38,753 bases of DNA from CAMBRQ01 sp945870325 (GTDB lineage Bacteria; Bacillota; Clostridia; Lachnospirales; Lachnospiraceae): positions 1 to 38,753 of the forward strand of contig NZ_JBNPMC010000033.1 of the NCBI RefSeq assembly GCF_050313795.1, in the 5' to 3' direction. Numbering within the stretch: the first letter of the stretch is position 1; each line of letters begins with the position of its first letter. Shown here piece by piece: positions 18,852 to 26,711 of this stretch. The notes under the pieces are model-generated. The model was not told the DNA's origin. It made no database searches and saw only the letters and a list, made by a program, of their open reading frames with translations. The translations under genes and the position numbers were made by a program.

Positions 18852-19393
18852 ATGAACGAACAGATGAATATGAATGAATGCAAGATGAATGAGCAGATAA
18901 AAGAGCAGGAAAAGACTGAGAACATTGAAGGGAATATGAATTACGATTATGCACAGGATTCTTCAAGTGCCTCAATAGTTCTGAAAGAAAGAGTAGGAGT
19001 AGGAATTCTGGGAGCCCTGGCAGGAAGCCTGATAGGAGCGGTGTGTATGTGATTTTGGGACAATTCGGGTACATAGCATCTATTTGCGGGGTTATCATGG
19101 GAATCTGCACATTAAAGGGCTATAGCCTCTTAGCTAAGGGGATTAGTATGAAAGGGCTGGTAATCAGTGCTGTTATCATGATTATTATGGTATACCTGAG
19201 TAATATGTTCAGTTATGGGCTTGCCGTGGCAGAGGTAGCGGAAGTGGATATTGTCTCTGCATTATTGGCGGTTCCGTCACTTGTAAGCGAAGGGATAATT
19301 GAGACGGGAACATATTATAAGGATTTGGTGATGCTGTATATTTTTACCGGAATTGGAGCAGTGCCGACGATTCGGGATTATCTGAAAAAGTAG
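18852..19393 (+). pseudogene. Small membrane protein split by a one-base frameshift
   Basis: The first frame begins at ATG 18852 (AAGGAGAAC upstream) with a Met/Asn/Glu-rich N-terminus, then GVGILGALAGSLIGAVCM and a TGA at 19050-19052. The next frame continues without loss as VILGQFGYIASICGVIMGIC, with further hydrophobic helices, to 19393. Removal of one base near 19047-19051 (an expected ATG-GTG reading as ATGTG) explains the break. Together the pieces make a ~180-residue membrane protein of a type I recall in Firmicutes (acidic N-terminus, several helices, a GxGAVPTI ending). A GTG at 19043 could also start the second piece by coupling. Sequencing error, phase variation or real decay cannot be told apart here. 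Confidence 0.65.
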
Positions 19394-19417
19394 TATTGGG
19401 GTGAGATAAGTAGTAAT

Positions 19418-19484
19418 GTGAAAAAGTAAAATCCTGGCAGATATCGTGTATATGGTGTCCGTCAGGATTTCCTAGTTCTTTCAC
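19418..19484 (+). terminator. Interrupted stem-loop after the RHS-associated genes
   Basis: AAATCCTG (19429-19436) pairs with CAGGATTT (19463-19470), and an outer GTGAAA (19418-19423) pairs with TTTCAC (19479-19484), followed by CTTTTA. Probable end of the RHS transcription unit, though the T-run is short. Confidence 0.45.
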
Positions 19485-19553
19485 CTTTTATTGTGCAGTT
19501 ATGCGCATTGGTGTATAATAGTAGACAAATATCATCAAAAAAAGGAAGAAAAG

Positions 19554-20312
19554 ATGTACTATAAATTACTAGGATGCAAGATCTTAGAAAGAGAGATTGC
19601 CAGCGTAATATATTCCTGTAAGAATGTTATTGATGTAACTATGATTCGGCAAAGATTGCATGATACCCCGGAGCGGCTTCGTGAGATTCTTCAGCAGGAG
19701 ATTACCTTGATAGACGAGAATCGCCATCATTATTCGAATGATACGCGCGAGCATGATTTTGATGCCATTCTTCTGGGATATGGACTTTGCTCGAATGTAG
19801 TTGTAGGGCTTACAAGCAGCAGATATCCGCTTGTAATACCCAAAGCGCATGATTGTGTGACTCTTCTTATGGGAGATAAGGAGAAGTATCTGGAATACTA
19901 TAAGAAGAATCCAGGTACATTCTACTATTCTCCCGGATTTACAGAACTATATACACTGGATGAAGAGGATCGGTTAAGGCGCAGATATCAGATGTATCTG
20001 ACCAGATATCATGGGAATGAGAAAAAGGCACAGAAGGCTGTGAAGATTGAGGCAGAGTTTACGAAGAACTATCAGAGCGCAGCATATATAAGTTGGGAAG
20101 ACTTCTCGTTCCCGGAATATGAGGAGCAGGCATGTCTGCTTGCCAAAGAGAAGAACTGGACATATGAGAAGATACCGGGAAATAACTCTCTGTTGAAGCA
20201 GTTGGTGGATGGAGAATGGTCGGAAGACCGATTCTTGATTGTGCGACCCGGATATCATGCAGAACCTAGTTACGATGAAGAGATTTTGATGGAAGTGGCT
20301 AATGTACAGTAG
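19554..20312 (+). CDS. DUF1638 family protein
   Basis: About 252 residues from the ATG at 19554, chosen because AAAGGAAG lies 6-13 bases upstream; an earlier in-frame start at 19491 lacks one. The sequence matches DUF1638 landmarks: KLLGCKILERE at the N-terminus, AILLGYGLCSN near residue 80, then PKAHDCVTLLMGDKEKY. The conserved cysteines in GCK, GLC and HDC suggest a metal or corrinoid-type site. Function is not established. Some relatives occur near corrinoid methyltransferase genes in anaerobes, but none is visible here. The next gene follows after 22 bases. Confidence 0.85.
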   Translation: MYYKLLGCKILEREIASVIYSCKNVIDVTMIRQRLHDTPERLREILQQEITLIDENRHHYSNDTREHDFDAILLGYGLCSNVVVGLTSSRYPLVIPKAHDCVTLLMGDKEKYLEYYKKNPGTFYYSPGFTELYTLDEEDRLRRRYQMYLTRYHGNEKKAQKAVKIEAEFTKNYQSAAYISWEDFSFPEYEEQACLLAKEKNWTYEKIPGNNSLLKQLVDGEWSEDRFLIVRPGYHAEPSYDEEILMEVANVQ

Positions 20313-20334
20313 AAAGAGAAAGGAAGATATTATT

Positions 20335-21036
20335 ATGAACAGAAAATGGAAAAAGTTTCGCGATCTGACCGGAAAATGTTATGAGAATATGGCAGGAATT
20401 AGTCGGGATAAGACTTGTTGGGAACAGGCATTTAGTCTGTTAAAAGAGATTATTGCAGATGAGCGCAGCAATAACGCAGAATTTGCCCCGGAGTTGTATG
20501 AATTGGATGAAGTGACAGATTATGAGTATGATGTGCAAGGGTGGCTGGAAGACTATTTGGACGAACTGGATATGTGGAATGATCATGAGGCTTTGCTTAG
20601 GTCTTGTGAAGAGTTGTTGGAATTGTTCAGATGGAAGAAGATTTGTTCTTCCGATATCCAGTTCATGAAGGTATCTTCGCTAAATGCATTGAACCGCCAT
20701 GGTGAAGCCGTTGCTTATTGTAGAGGATGGATAGAAAAAGAGCCGGATAATATAATGGCGGTAACTGCGGGTATATATGCTTGTATTAGTGATAAGAAGA
20801 TGGAGGAAGCAGAGAAACTGATCCATAAGTATATGGATGAAGATACGGAATGTACGGAAGAGAACGATATTCTGTTTATTGCTGCCTCCCGCTATTATCA
20901 GGCGGTTGGAAATAAGAAGGAGCAGAAAAGGATAGATGCCCTTCTGGAAGAATATGACAGACAATTAGAAGAGTATTTTATGGAATATGAAGATGATGAA
21001 CTGTTATTCGAAGATGATGAATTACCGTTTTGTTAA
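20335..21036 (+). CDS. TPR-like acidic protein, relative of the SEC-C protein at 2802-3833
   Basis: 233 residues from the ATG at 20335 (AGGAAG upstream; the in-frame ATG at 20302 overlaps the previous gene). Helical repeat protein: VQGWLEDYLDELDMWNDHEA near residue 63, AVAYCRGWIEKEPDN near 125, and later helical pairs. The VQGWLEDYLDEL...LLELFRW and WIEKEPDN blocks align by eye with VDAWLQDLEMEL...LDMLDW and WLQREPHN of the SEC-C protein in this window. It ends in a very acidic tail (EDDELLFEDDELPFC) with no zinc motif. Function unknown. The following gene overlaps its 3' end. Confidence 0.75.
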   Translation: MNRKWKKFRDLTGKCYENMAGISRDKTCWEQAFSLLKEIIADERSNNAEFAPELYELDEVTDYEYDVQGWLEDYLDELDMWNDHEALLRSCEELLELFRWKKICSSDIQFMKVSSLNALNRHGEAVAYCRGWIEKEPDNIMAVTAGIYACISDKKMEEAEKLIHKYMDEDTECTEENDILFIAASRYYQAVGNKKEQKRIDALLEEYDRQLEEYFMEYEDDELLFEDDELPFC

Positions 21037-21430
21037 TGACTTGGATGAGGAGCAATTATTAAGAAGACAGCAGCAGGCAGTCGGAGATCTGAGGGAGGCG
21101 CTCGATGGAGAAGAGACCGACAAAGATAGATTAGACACCTTGCTTTGGAATACGTTAATTCTCTTTCAGGGATATCCATTTTACACTGCAAAAAATCTGG
21201 AATTTTTCTATTACCTTAAGGGGAATGAGATGTTTGTATCCCGAAAGGATAAGTCTATTACGAAAGCAAGTATTATCATGGCATTTCACAAGGCTCTGGA
21301 ATTGGGAAGGGTAGTAATAGGACCAAAGAAACTGGGGACTTTTGGTGCAAGTTATATGTATCCGATATTTATACGGATTGGCGTGATCGAAGCAGGGGCT
21401 ATGGAAAATGGACAGTTGAAATTGTTCTAA
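21014..21430 (+). CDS. Conserved-looking hypothetical protein
   Basis: About 138 residues if begun at the ATG at 21014; starts at 20987 and 21017 are also possible, and no strong ribosome site distinguishes them. It overlaps the preceding acidic gene by about 20 bases, so translation is probably coupled. No named domain is recognised. Visible landmarks are a helical N-terminus (DEEQLLRRQQQAVGDLREAL), an aromatic block (LFQGYPFYTAKNLEFFYYL) and a basic core (MFVSRKDKSITKASI, then GPKKLGTFGASYMYPIF). The GPKKLG...GASY block recalls small nucleic-acid-associated proteins, but that is only an impression. Confidence 0.7.
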   Translation: MMNYRFVNDLDEEQLLRRQQQAVGDLREALDGEETDKDRLDTLLWNTLILFQGYPFYTAKNLEFFYYLKGNEMFVSRKDKSITKASIIMAFHKALELGRVVIGPKKLGTFGASYMYPIFIRIGVIEAGAMENGQLKLF

Positions 21431-21489
21431 ATATGTTTTTGGGTTTTACATAGTAGAAGGAAATAAGGGAATCATAGAGGAGGAGCATT

Positions 21490-21849
21490 ATGGCAGCGAA
21501 GCAAGTAGTCAACTTATTAAAAAAGCAGGACTTTGAATATGAAATCAGAGACTGTGAACGAGATTTTGACAGTACGGAAGATGCGATGGAACTATTAGGT
21601 GTTCCAATGGAGCGGATTGCCAAGACGCTGGTATTTGCGGCACCTATCGGAGTGAATGTTATCGTGCTGTCAGGAGATGCAAGGATAGATTTTGCAAAAT
21701 ATGAGAAGAAATTCAGAGTAAAGAAAGTTGTTCTGGATGCTGAAGACCTTCTGGATTACACAGGTTACGTGTCAGGAGCGGTGTCTCCGCTTGCTTTGGC
21801 GAATAAGCGGGCGAAAGAGTGGGTTGATATCTGCGAAGGATGGCAATAG
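21490..21849 (+). CDS. YbaK/EbsC-like aminoacyl-tRNA deacylase, internally shortened
   Basis: 119 residues against a usual ~155-165. Ribosome site GAGGAGG precedes ATG 21490. The first ~100 residues follow the YbaK/EbsC fold: a VVNLLKK start, STEDAMELLGVPMERIAKTL, VLSGDARIDFAKYEKKF, and DLLDYTGYVSGAVSPLAL (family GGVCPFGL). The sequence then jumps to AKEWVDICEGW, the normal C-terminus of the family. About 40-45 residues that usually carry the vYlDxSL strand and the GSSNSAIEL region appear to be deleted in frame. Family members hydrolyse mischarged tRNA (for example Cys-tRNAPro). The missing part lines the active site, so activity is doubtful. Confidence 0.75.
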   Translation: MAAKQVVNLLKKQDFEYEIRDCERDFDSTEDAMELLGVPMERIAKTLVFAAPIGVNVIVLSGDARIDFAKYEKKFRVKKVVLDAEDLLDYTGYVSGAVSPLALANKRAKEWVDICEGWQ

Positions 21850-21907
21850 GAGGAGATTGGGAATTTAATGCTTATATCATTACGAATTTTAGAAAGGCAG
21901 AGAGAAT

Positions 21908-23995
21908 ATGAGCAGAGGAACAGAATTTTTAGTTTTTGTAACCGGGAAGTTAAAGCAGAGGATTCGGGAACTTGGAGAGACGATCGAAGAAGTGCAAAAA
22001 GACATTGCTGGTATGAACGAGTATTACTGGGAGAACTACACGGAGATGGACCAGTATGGATATGAGAATTTTGACAATCAGCAGGCACTTCTTACGCAAG
22101 TGAATGCGAATCAGGAGAACTTAAAGAAACGGCATAGGATGAAGAAGATGCTGGATTCTCCGTTCTTTGGAAGCGTAGATTTCATATATGAGGGCGAGGA
22201 TGAGCCAGAAGTCTTCTATATCGGGATCGGGAATTTTGCCAAGGAGAGAGGACATGTGCCGCTGATCTATGACTGGAGGGCTCCGGTCAGCGGTCTTTTC
22301 TATGATTATGATAAGGGAGCGGCATCTTACGAAGCCCCGGGGGGATTGATGGAAGGTGAGATTCTGTCCAAATGGCAGTATAAGATCCGCGGCGGTCGGA
22401 TGATCTACGAGTTCGAGAGCGATATGAAGATAGATGATGACATCCTGAAGCAAGAATTAGGAGCGAATAGCGATGTAAAGCTTAAGAATATCGTATGTAC
22501 GATTCAAAAGGAGCAGAATGCAATAATCCGGAATACGAAGGATAAGATTCTGGCAATCCAGGGAGCGGCAGGAAGTGGGAAGACTTCGGTTGCGCTGCAC
22601 AGGATTGCATATCTTCTGTATCATGACAGGGGACATCTGAAGTCTTCGAATATTCTGATCCTGTCGCCTAACAGTGTATTTTCGGATTATATTTCTCATA
22701 TATTGCCGGAGTTGGGTGAGGAAAATATACAGGAGATGAGTTTCGACCTCTTTGCGTATAGAGAATTACAGGATGTGGCTTCAGACTGCGAGGATCGGTG
22801 GCATCATATAGAGAAACAGATGGCAGATATGCCGAATAAGAAGCAGTTGGATGACGGAGTGGAGTCTCAGGAGAATCGGAAAGAGCGTTATCGATGGAAA
22901 CAGTCAGAGGAATATGTTCAGGCTGTGGAAGGATTCCTGATAGAACTAGAAGACCGCCTGGTAGATTTCCATGATATCAAATACAAAGGAATGGAGAAAA
23001 AAGCGGAAGACATATTGAAAATGTTCTATTTCAAATTCCAGAGTATCCCGCTCATGTCTCGGATGGACGCAGTGATGGAATACTTTGTAGATGAGTATGA
23101 GACGCTATGCGACCGAAGCATCCCGGAAGAGGAGATGGAGTATGTTCGGGAGCAGTTCCTCAGTATGTACGTTACAACGGATCTGTACGATATCTATAAC
23201 TGGCTGCTAGAAGAATATGAATGGTCGCGGCTTCCTGATATGCCACGTGAAAAACGTGTGCTTGATTATGAAGATGTATATCCGATCTTGTATCTGAAAT
23301 ACCGCTTGAATGCTGTGTCATCCCATAAGAATATACGCCACTTGGTGATTGATGAGATGCAGGATTACTCGTATCTACAGTATGTGATTCTGAACCGGAT
23401 GTTTTCCTGCAACATGACCATACTTGGCGATCGGGCACAGACGGTAGATGAGAAAATGCAGGATGTGCTTACATTTCTGCCGAAGATATTTGGAAAAGAA
23501 AAATATGTGCGTCGGATTGAGATGAATAAAAGTTACAGGAATACCATTGAGATTGCCAGATACGCTGAGAAGATGAATGGAGTATCGGGAATAGAGTATA
23601 TTGAGCGGCATGGCAAAGAGGTAGAGGAGACCAGGGTGGTATCCACGGAGGAGGCACTGGATTATATTCTTCGCCGGGTACAGGTAGGTGCATCAGGGGA
23701 GAGTGATAAAGCAGGCGGGTATGAGACCGCAGCGATTCTTGCCATGACGGAGCAAGAGGCTCGGGATATCTATGAGAGATTAAAAACGTGCCGGGAGGAT
23801 GTCTCTTATATTGATCGGGACAGTTCGAATTTCCGTAAGGGAATTACGGTTACGACCTTTTATATGGCAAAAGGGCTGGAATTTGATCAGGTATTCGTAG
23901 TCGGAGGCGACAAAAAGAATCCATTCTTTAAACAGTTTCGGTATCTCAGTGCGACCCGTGCGCTGCATGAACTTTATGTAATCAATTTCTCATAG
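21908..23995 (+). CDS. helD: HelD-like UvrD/Rep-family ATPase (RNA polymerase recycling helicase)
   Basis: 695 residues, the usual HelD length. The N-terminus is a long antiparallel coiled coil (about 8-85), typical of HelD, which inserts into RNA polymerase. The SF1 core follows: Q-motif region VCTIQKEQNAII, Walker A GAAGSGKTSVAL near 219, Walker B VIDEMQDYSYLQ near 480, and helicase motifs V/VI in the C-terminal TTFYMAKGLEFDQVFVVGGD and YLSATRALHELYV. In Firmicutes, HelD releases stalled or post-termination RNA polymerase using ATP. The ATG at 21908 follows an in-frame TAG at 21890, which fixes the start region; the ribosome site (AAAGG) is moderate. Confidence 0.85.
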   Translation: MSRGTEFLVFVTGKLKQRIRELGETIEEVQKDIAGMNEYYWENYTEMDQYGYENFDNQQALLTQVNANQENLKKRHRMKKMLDSPFFGSVDFIYEGEDEPEVFYIGIGNFAKERGHVPLIYDWRAPVSGLFYDYDKGAASYEAPGGLMEGEILSKWQYKIRGGRMIYEFESDMKIDDDILKQELGANSDVKLKNIVCTIQKEQNAIIRNTKDKILAIQGAAGSGKTSVALHRIAYLLYHDRGHLKSSNILILSPNSVFSDYISHILPELGEENIQEMSFDLFAYRELQDVASDCEDRWHHIEKQMADMPNKKQLDDGVESQENRKERYRWKQSEEYVQAVEGFLIELEDRLVDFHDIKYKGMEKKAEDILKMFYFKFQSIPLMSRMDAVMEYFVDEYETLCDRSIPEEEMEYVREQFLSMYVTTDLYDIYNWLLEEYEWSRLPDMPREKRVLDYEDVYPILYLKYRLNAVSSHKNIRHLVIDEMQDYSYLQYVILNRMFSCNMTILGDRAQTVDEKMQDVLTFLPKIFGKEKYVRRIEMNKSYRNTIEIARYAEKMNGVSGIEYIERHGKEVEETRVVSTEEALDYILRRVQVGASGESDKAGGYETAAILAMTEQEARDIYERLKTCREDVSYIDRDSSNFRKGITVTTFYMAKGLEFDQVFVVGGDKKNPFFKQFRYLSATRALHELYVINFS

Positions 23996-24022
23996 AACAC
24001 TGAATCATATGGAAATTTTCGC

Positions 24023-24052
24023 TTGACTTTGAAACAGGTTGTTCGGTAAAAT
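24023..24052 (+). promoter_or_regulatory. Promoter of the glycine riboswitch transcript
   Basis: TTGACT (24023-24028) and TAAAAT (24047-24052) are separated by 18 bases, about 50 bases before the first aptamer. Confidence 0.55.
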
Positions 24053-24102
24053 TATTTTATAAGTTTTATGTGTAATTAGAAAAAGAATATATCCGGTCAA
24101 CG

Positions 24103-24265
24103 ACTACTCTAGACACCGCATAGGGGCCGAAGAAGCAAACCCGGAGGTATCACATCTTACTCCGGCGGAAACTGACAGGCAAAAGGAAGGTAGTCTGACG
24201 GAACTTTGGAGAGAATGCGGTATGCATCGCCTACGAGGCTAGAACCAACTGGCAAAAGGACAGAG
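24103..24265 (+). promoter_or_regulatory. Tandem glycine riboswitch (gcvT type)
   Basis: Two successive aptamers are visible. The first runs from ACTAC (24103) to GTAGT (24190-24194), which close a P1 stem, and contains GCCGAAGAAGCAAACCC and CAGGCAAAAGGAAGG. The second begins near CTTTGGAGAGA (about 24204-24214) and ends with TGGCAAAAGGACAGAG. The CCGAAG...GGCAAAAGGACAGAG signature is characteristic of the glycine riboswitch, and tandem aptamers with a short linker are its usual form. The 3' strand of the second P1 runs into the following terminator stem, so glycine binding could block the terminator (ON switch, as for gcvT); direction is inferred. Confidence 0.88.
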
Positions 24266-24304
24266 AGCAATAGATGTTGTAAGTGACATCTATGCTCTTT
24301 TTTT
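24264..24304 (+). terminator. Riboswitch-controlled intrinsic terminator
   Basis: AGAGC plus ATAGATGT pair with ACATCTAT plus GCTCT (one bulged A, 8-nt loop), followed by an uninterrupted T-run at 24299-24304. The left arm shares bases with the end of the second glycine aptamer. Confidence 0.85.
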
Positions 24305-24375
24305 CATTGTCTGATTCGAGAAAAAGAGCCATATATTCGGCAAGATGGAATGAATCATAAGTGGAGGAAGAGACA

Positions 24376-25713
24376 ATGAGAATGATGTTAGTTGGAGCAG
24401 GAGCAGTAGGAGAGAGCATCTTAAAGGTGCTGGAGTGGCGAGATCCGAAGGGCGAGTGGCTTGAGTATGTGCTGGTATGTGATTATGACGATAAGCGGGC
24501 GCAGGAAATAGCGAATGCGTTGAATGAGACAGGAAACTGCAGGGGCGTGGGTGGATTGAGCGAGGACAATCAGCAGAGTGGTGAAGGTATAGGTAACCGT
24601 AGATTCACGGCTTCTAAGGTCAATGCAACCGATAAAGAGGAGATGAAGGAGTTGATCCTGGCACATAAGATTGATTTCCTCATGGATGCCGCACCGCCAT
24701 TTGCTAGTAATTATATCTTCGATGCAGCATATGAGACGGGAATTGATTACGGAAATATGGGAACATGGTCTGTACCGATGGAAGAACCTGCATATGGTCT
24801 GGGAATCGAGAATAGTTATACAGAACCCATGACAAAATATAATTTTGACAGGCATGAGGCATGGAAGAAGCGTGGCAACATGGCTCTAATCTGTCTGGGG
24901 ATTGACCCAGGTGTCGTGAATGTGTTTGCCAAATATGCTGCGACAAAGCTTCTGGATGAGATTACGGAGGTTCATGTCAAGGATGGCGGGAATCTTGTGG
25001 TACCTGGCGCTGACCCGGATGACATCATGTTCGGCTTCAATGTATGGACGGTATTAGATGAAGTCATGAATCCGAATGTGGAATATGATGAGGCGAGGGG
25101 CGGATTTCTTGTGGATAAGCCGTTTGCCGGGCTTGAGACCTTCGAGATGCCAGACGGAGTCGGGAAGAATACCCTGGTGAAGGTAGAGCATGAAGAGGTT
25201 GTAACCATGCCAAGATATCTGAGCCAGTATGGCTTAAAGCGGGCAACGTTCAAGATCAGTCTTGACGATAATCTGATCACAGCATTGAAGGTTATCGACC
25301 ATTTGGGGTTAAGAAGCATCCGTCCGGTGAAGATTGGAGATGTGGAAGTGGTGCCAAGAGATGTGGTGGCGGTATGTGCTCCGCAGCCGAAAGACATTGG
25401 TACAGAGATGCAGGGGGAGATGCTGGTCGGCGTCCAGTGCATCGGCAAAAAGGATGGCAGAGAGAAAGAATATTTTATCTATCAGGCATTCGATAATCAG
25501 GAGTCTATGAAGACCTGGGGATCTCAGGCGGTTGTGGCGCAGACGGGGTTCGGTGCGGCGCTTGCTATTGAATTGATCGGGAAAGGAGTCTGGAGAGAGG
25601 CAGGCGTATTCTCGCCAGAATATTTTGATCCGCTTCCATACATGGAGTTAATGGATGAAAGCGGATATCAATATCATATCAAAGAAACAGGAACTGGATT
25701 ATGCCAGGAATGA
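24376..25713 (+). CDS. Saccharopine dehydrogenase-like oxidoreductase under a glycine riboswitch
   Basis: About 445 residues. Start chosen at ATG 24376 because GGAGG lies 8 bases upstream; the in-frame GTG at 24361 lies before that site. The N-terminal Rossmann fold is MMLVGAGAVGESI with CDYDDKRA marking strand 2. MDAAPPFASNYIFDAA and GIDPGVVNVFAKYAA are landmarks of the saccharopine dehydrogenase / carboxynorspermidine dehydrogenase family, and a long C-terminal substrate domain follows. Family members reductively join or split an amino acid (or polyamine) and an aldehyde or keto acid with NAD(P)H. The exact substrate cannot be read from sequence. The riboswitch suggests a link to glycine status. 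Its last 15 bases overlap the convergent LysR gene. Confidence 0.85.
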   Translation: MRMMLVGAGAVGESILKVLEWRDPKGEWLEYVLVCDYDDKRAQEIANALNETGNCRGVGGLSEDNQQSGEGIGNRRFTASKVNATDKEEMKELILAHKIDFLMDAAPPFASNYIFDAAYETGIDYGNMGTWSVPMEEPAYGLGIENSYTEPMTKYNFDRHEAWKKRGNMALICLGIDPGVVNVFAKYAATKLLDEITEVHVKDGGNLVVPGADPDDIMFGFNVWTVLDEVMNPNVEYDEARGGFLVDKPFAGLETFEMPDGVGKNTLVKVEHEEVVTMPRYLSQYGLKRATFKISLDDNLITALKVIDHLGLRSIRPVKIGDVEVVPRDVVAVCAPQPKDIGTEMQGEMLVGVQCIGKKDGREKEYFIYQAFDNQESMKTWGSQAVVAQTGFGAALAIELIGKGVWREAGVFSPEYFDPLPYMELMDESGYQYHIKETGTGLCQE

Positions 25714-26586
25714 TTTTACACCATCGGTCTGAATCAGTTCTTTGTGCAGTAGATGAAGGAAATGTTCTATCATTTCCTTCTTTTTAGTTCCGCATGTGAG
25801 ATAATATATAATCTCGTCTTCCGGACCGGAATCTAATTCACAGATGTTTAAATTCCCACCCTTAAGTTTGCGGGCAACCAGAAGCGGAACGATGGCATAA
25901 TGATCTCCGGTCAGGAATTCTTCCAGAAGAGACATCTGATCTAATTGAACCTTGGGGTAGATGGTCACATCGAACCATTTCTCGTGCCAGTTGTCGAATT
26001 CGGGATTCCAGGGGAGCCGTATCTCTTGCCTTGGATCTAATTCTGATGGATGGATACGGGAGACATGATCCCAGGAAGAACCTCCGACCAGCACGAAGGG
26101 CTCTTGAAATGCAGGTATAGTGCTGACATTCTTAGAATACATGTCATCGGAGATCAGCGCGATATCTACCAGCCCGCTCTCTACATAGCCATAAGATTCA
26201 AACGAATGATACTGATGAAAACAGAGGTTATATTGTGTCTCATCTGAGATTATCTGACGCAGTACATTCGGAAGCACATAGGTACTGACACTTCCGATGG
26301 AAGCCAGATTCAGTATAGGGTTCTGCTTTAGGTTGGAGATGGCTTCTGCCTCCCGATAGATATGTTTTAGTTTTTCAGCAACGGCGACAAAGGCTTGTCC
26401 TTCTTCAGTCAATGTAATGCTGCGGATGCCTTTATTGCGTATGAGCAGAGGGTATCCTAATTCTTCTTCCAGCGCACGAAGCCTGCGGCTTAAGGCCGGC
26501 TGAGTTACGTAGAGTTTTTCGGAAGCGGCAGAGATACTGCCGCATTGGATTGTCATAAGGAATGCTTCGATTTCTAAGCGAGTCAT
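25699..26586 (-). CDS. LysR-family transcriptional regulator
   Basis: 295 residues, standard length. The N-terminal winged helix (residues 3-62) includes SISAASEKLYVTQPALSRRL and EEELGYPLLIR. A periplasmic-binding-protein-like effector domain (about 90-290) follows. It is divergent from the MATE exporter at 26712 with a 125-base shared upstream region, the classic arrangement for a LysR regulator and its target. It converges with, and overlaps by 15 bases, the dehydrogenase gene. Effector unknown. Confidence 0.9.
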   Translation of the reverse strand: MTRLEIEAFLMTIQCGSISAASEKLYVTQPALSRRLRALEEELGYPLLIRNKGIRSITLTEEGQAFVAVAEKLKHIYREAEAISNLKQNPILNLASIGSVSTYVLPNVLRQIISDETQYNLCFHQYHSFESYGYVESGLVDIALISDDMYSKNVSTIPAFQEPFVLVGGSSWDHVSRIHPSELDPRQEIRLPWNPEFDNWHEKWFDVTIYPKVQLDQMSLLEEFLTGDHYAIVPLLVARKLKGGNLNICELDSGPEDEIIYYLTCGTKKKEMIEHFLHLLHKELIQTDGVKSFLA

Positions 26587-26711
26587 AGATGCCTCCTAAT
26601 ATAAAGTATTATTTATATATTATGAATTAAATAAGCATTTGTCAAATATCTTTTCGGAAACTATAGTTATAATAAGTGAAGTGTAGCAGTGGATAGGAGA
26701 GATATGACAGG
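26587..26711. promoter_or_regulatory. Divergent regulatory region of LysR and MATE genes
   Basis: The region is AT-rich. A TATAAT at 26668-26673 lies 38 bases before the MATE start, with no good -35 box at the right spacing, which fits an activator-dependent promoter. No single LysR T-N11-A box stands out. Confidence 0.35.

Noticed and set aside
19554..20312. DUF1638 protein as part of a corrinoid methyltransferase cluster.
   Set aside because: No methyltransferase, corrinoid-protein or activator gene is present in the window.
21868..22065. A 65-residue frame with a good ribosome site overlapping the start of the HelD gene.
   Set aside because: Its residues look like a shifted reading of the HelD N-terminus and its composition is not protein-like. 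It may at most act as a leader for coupling.
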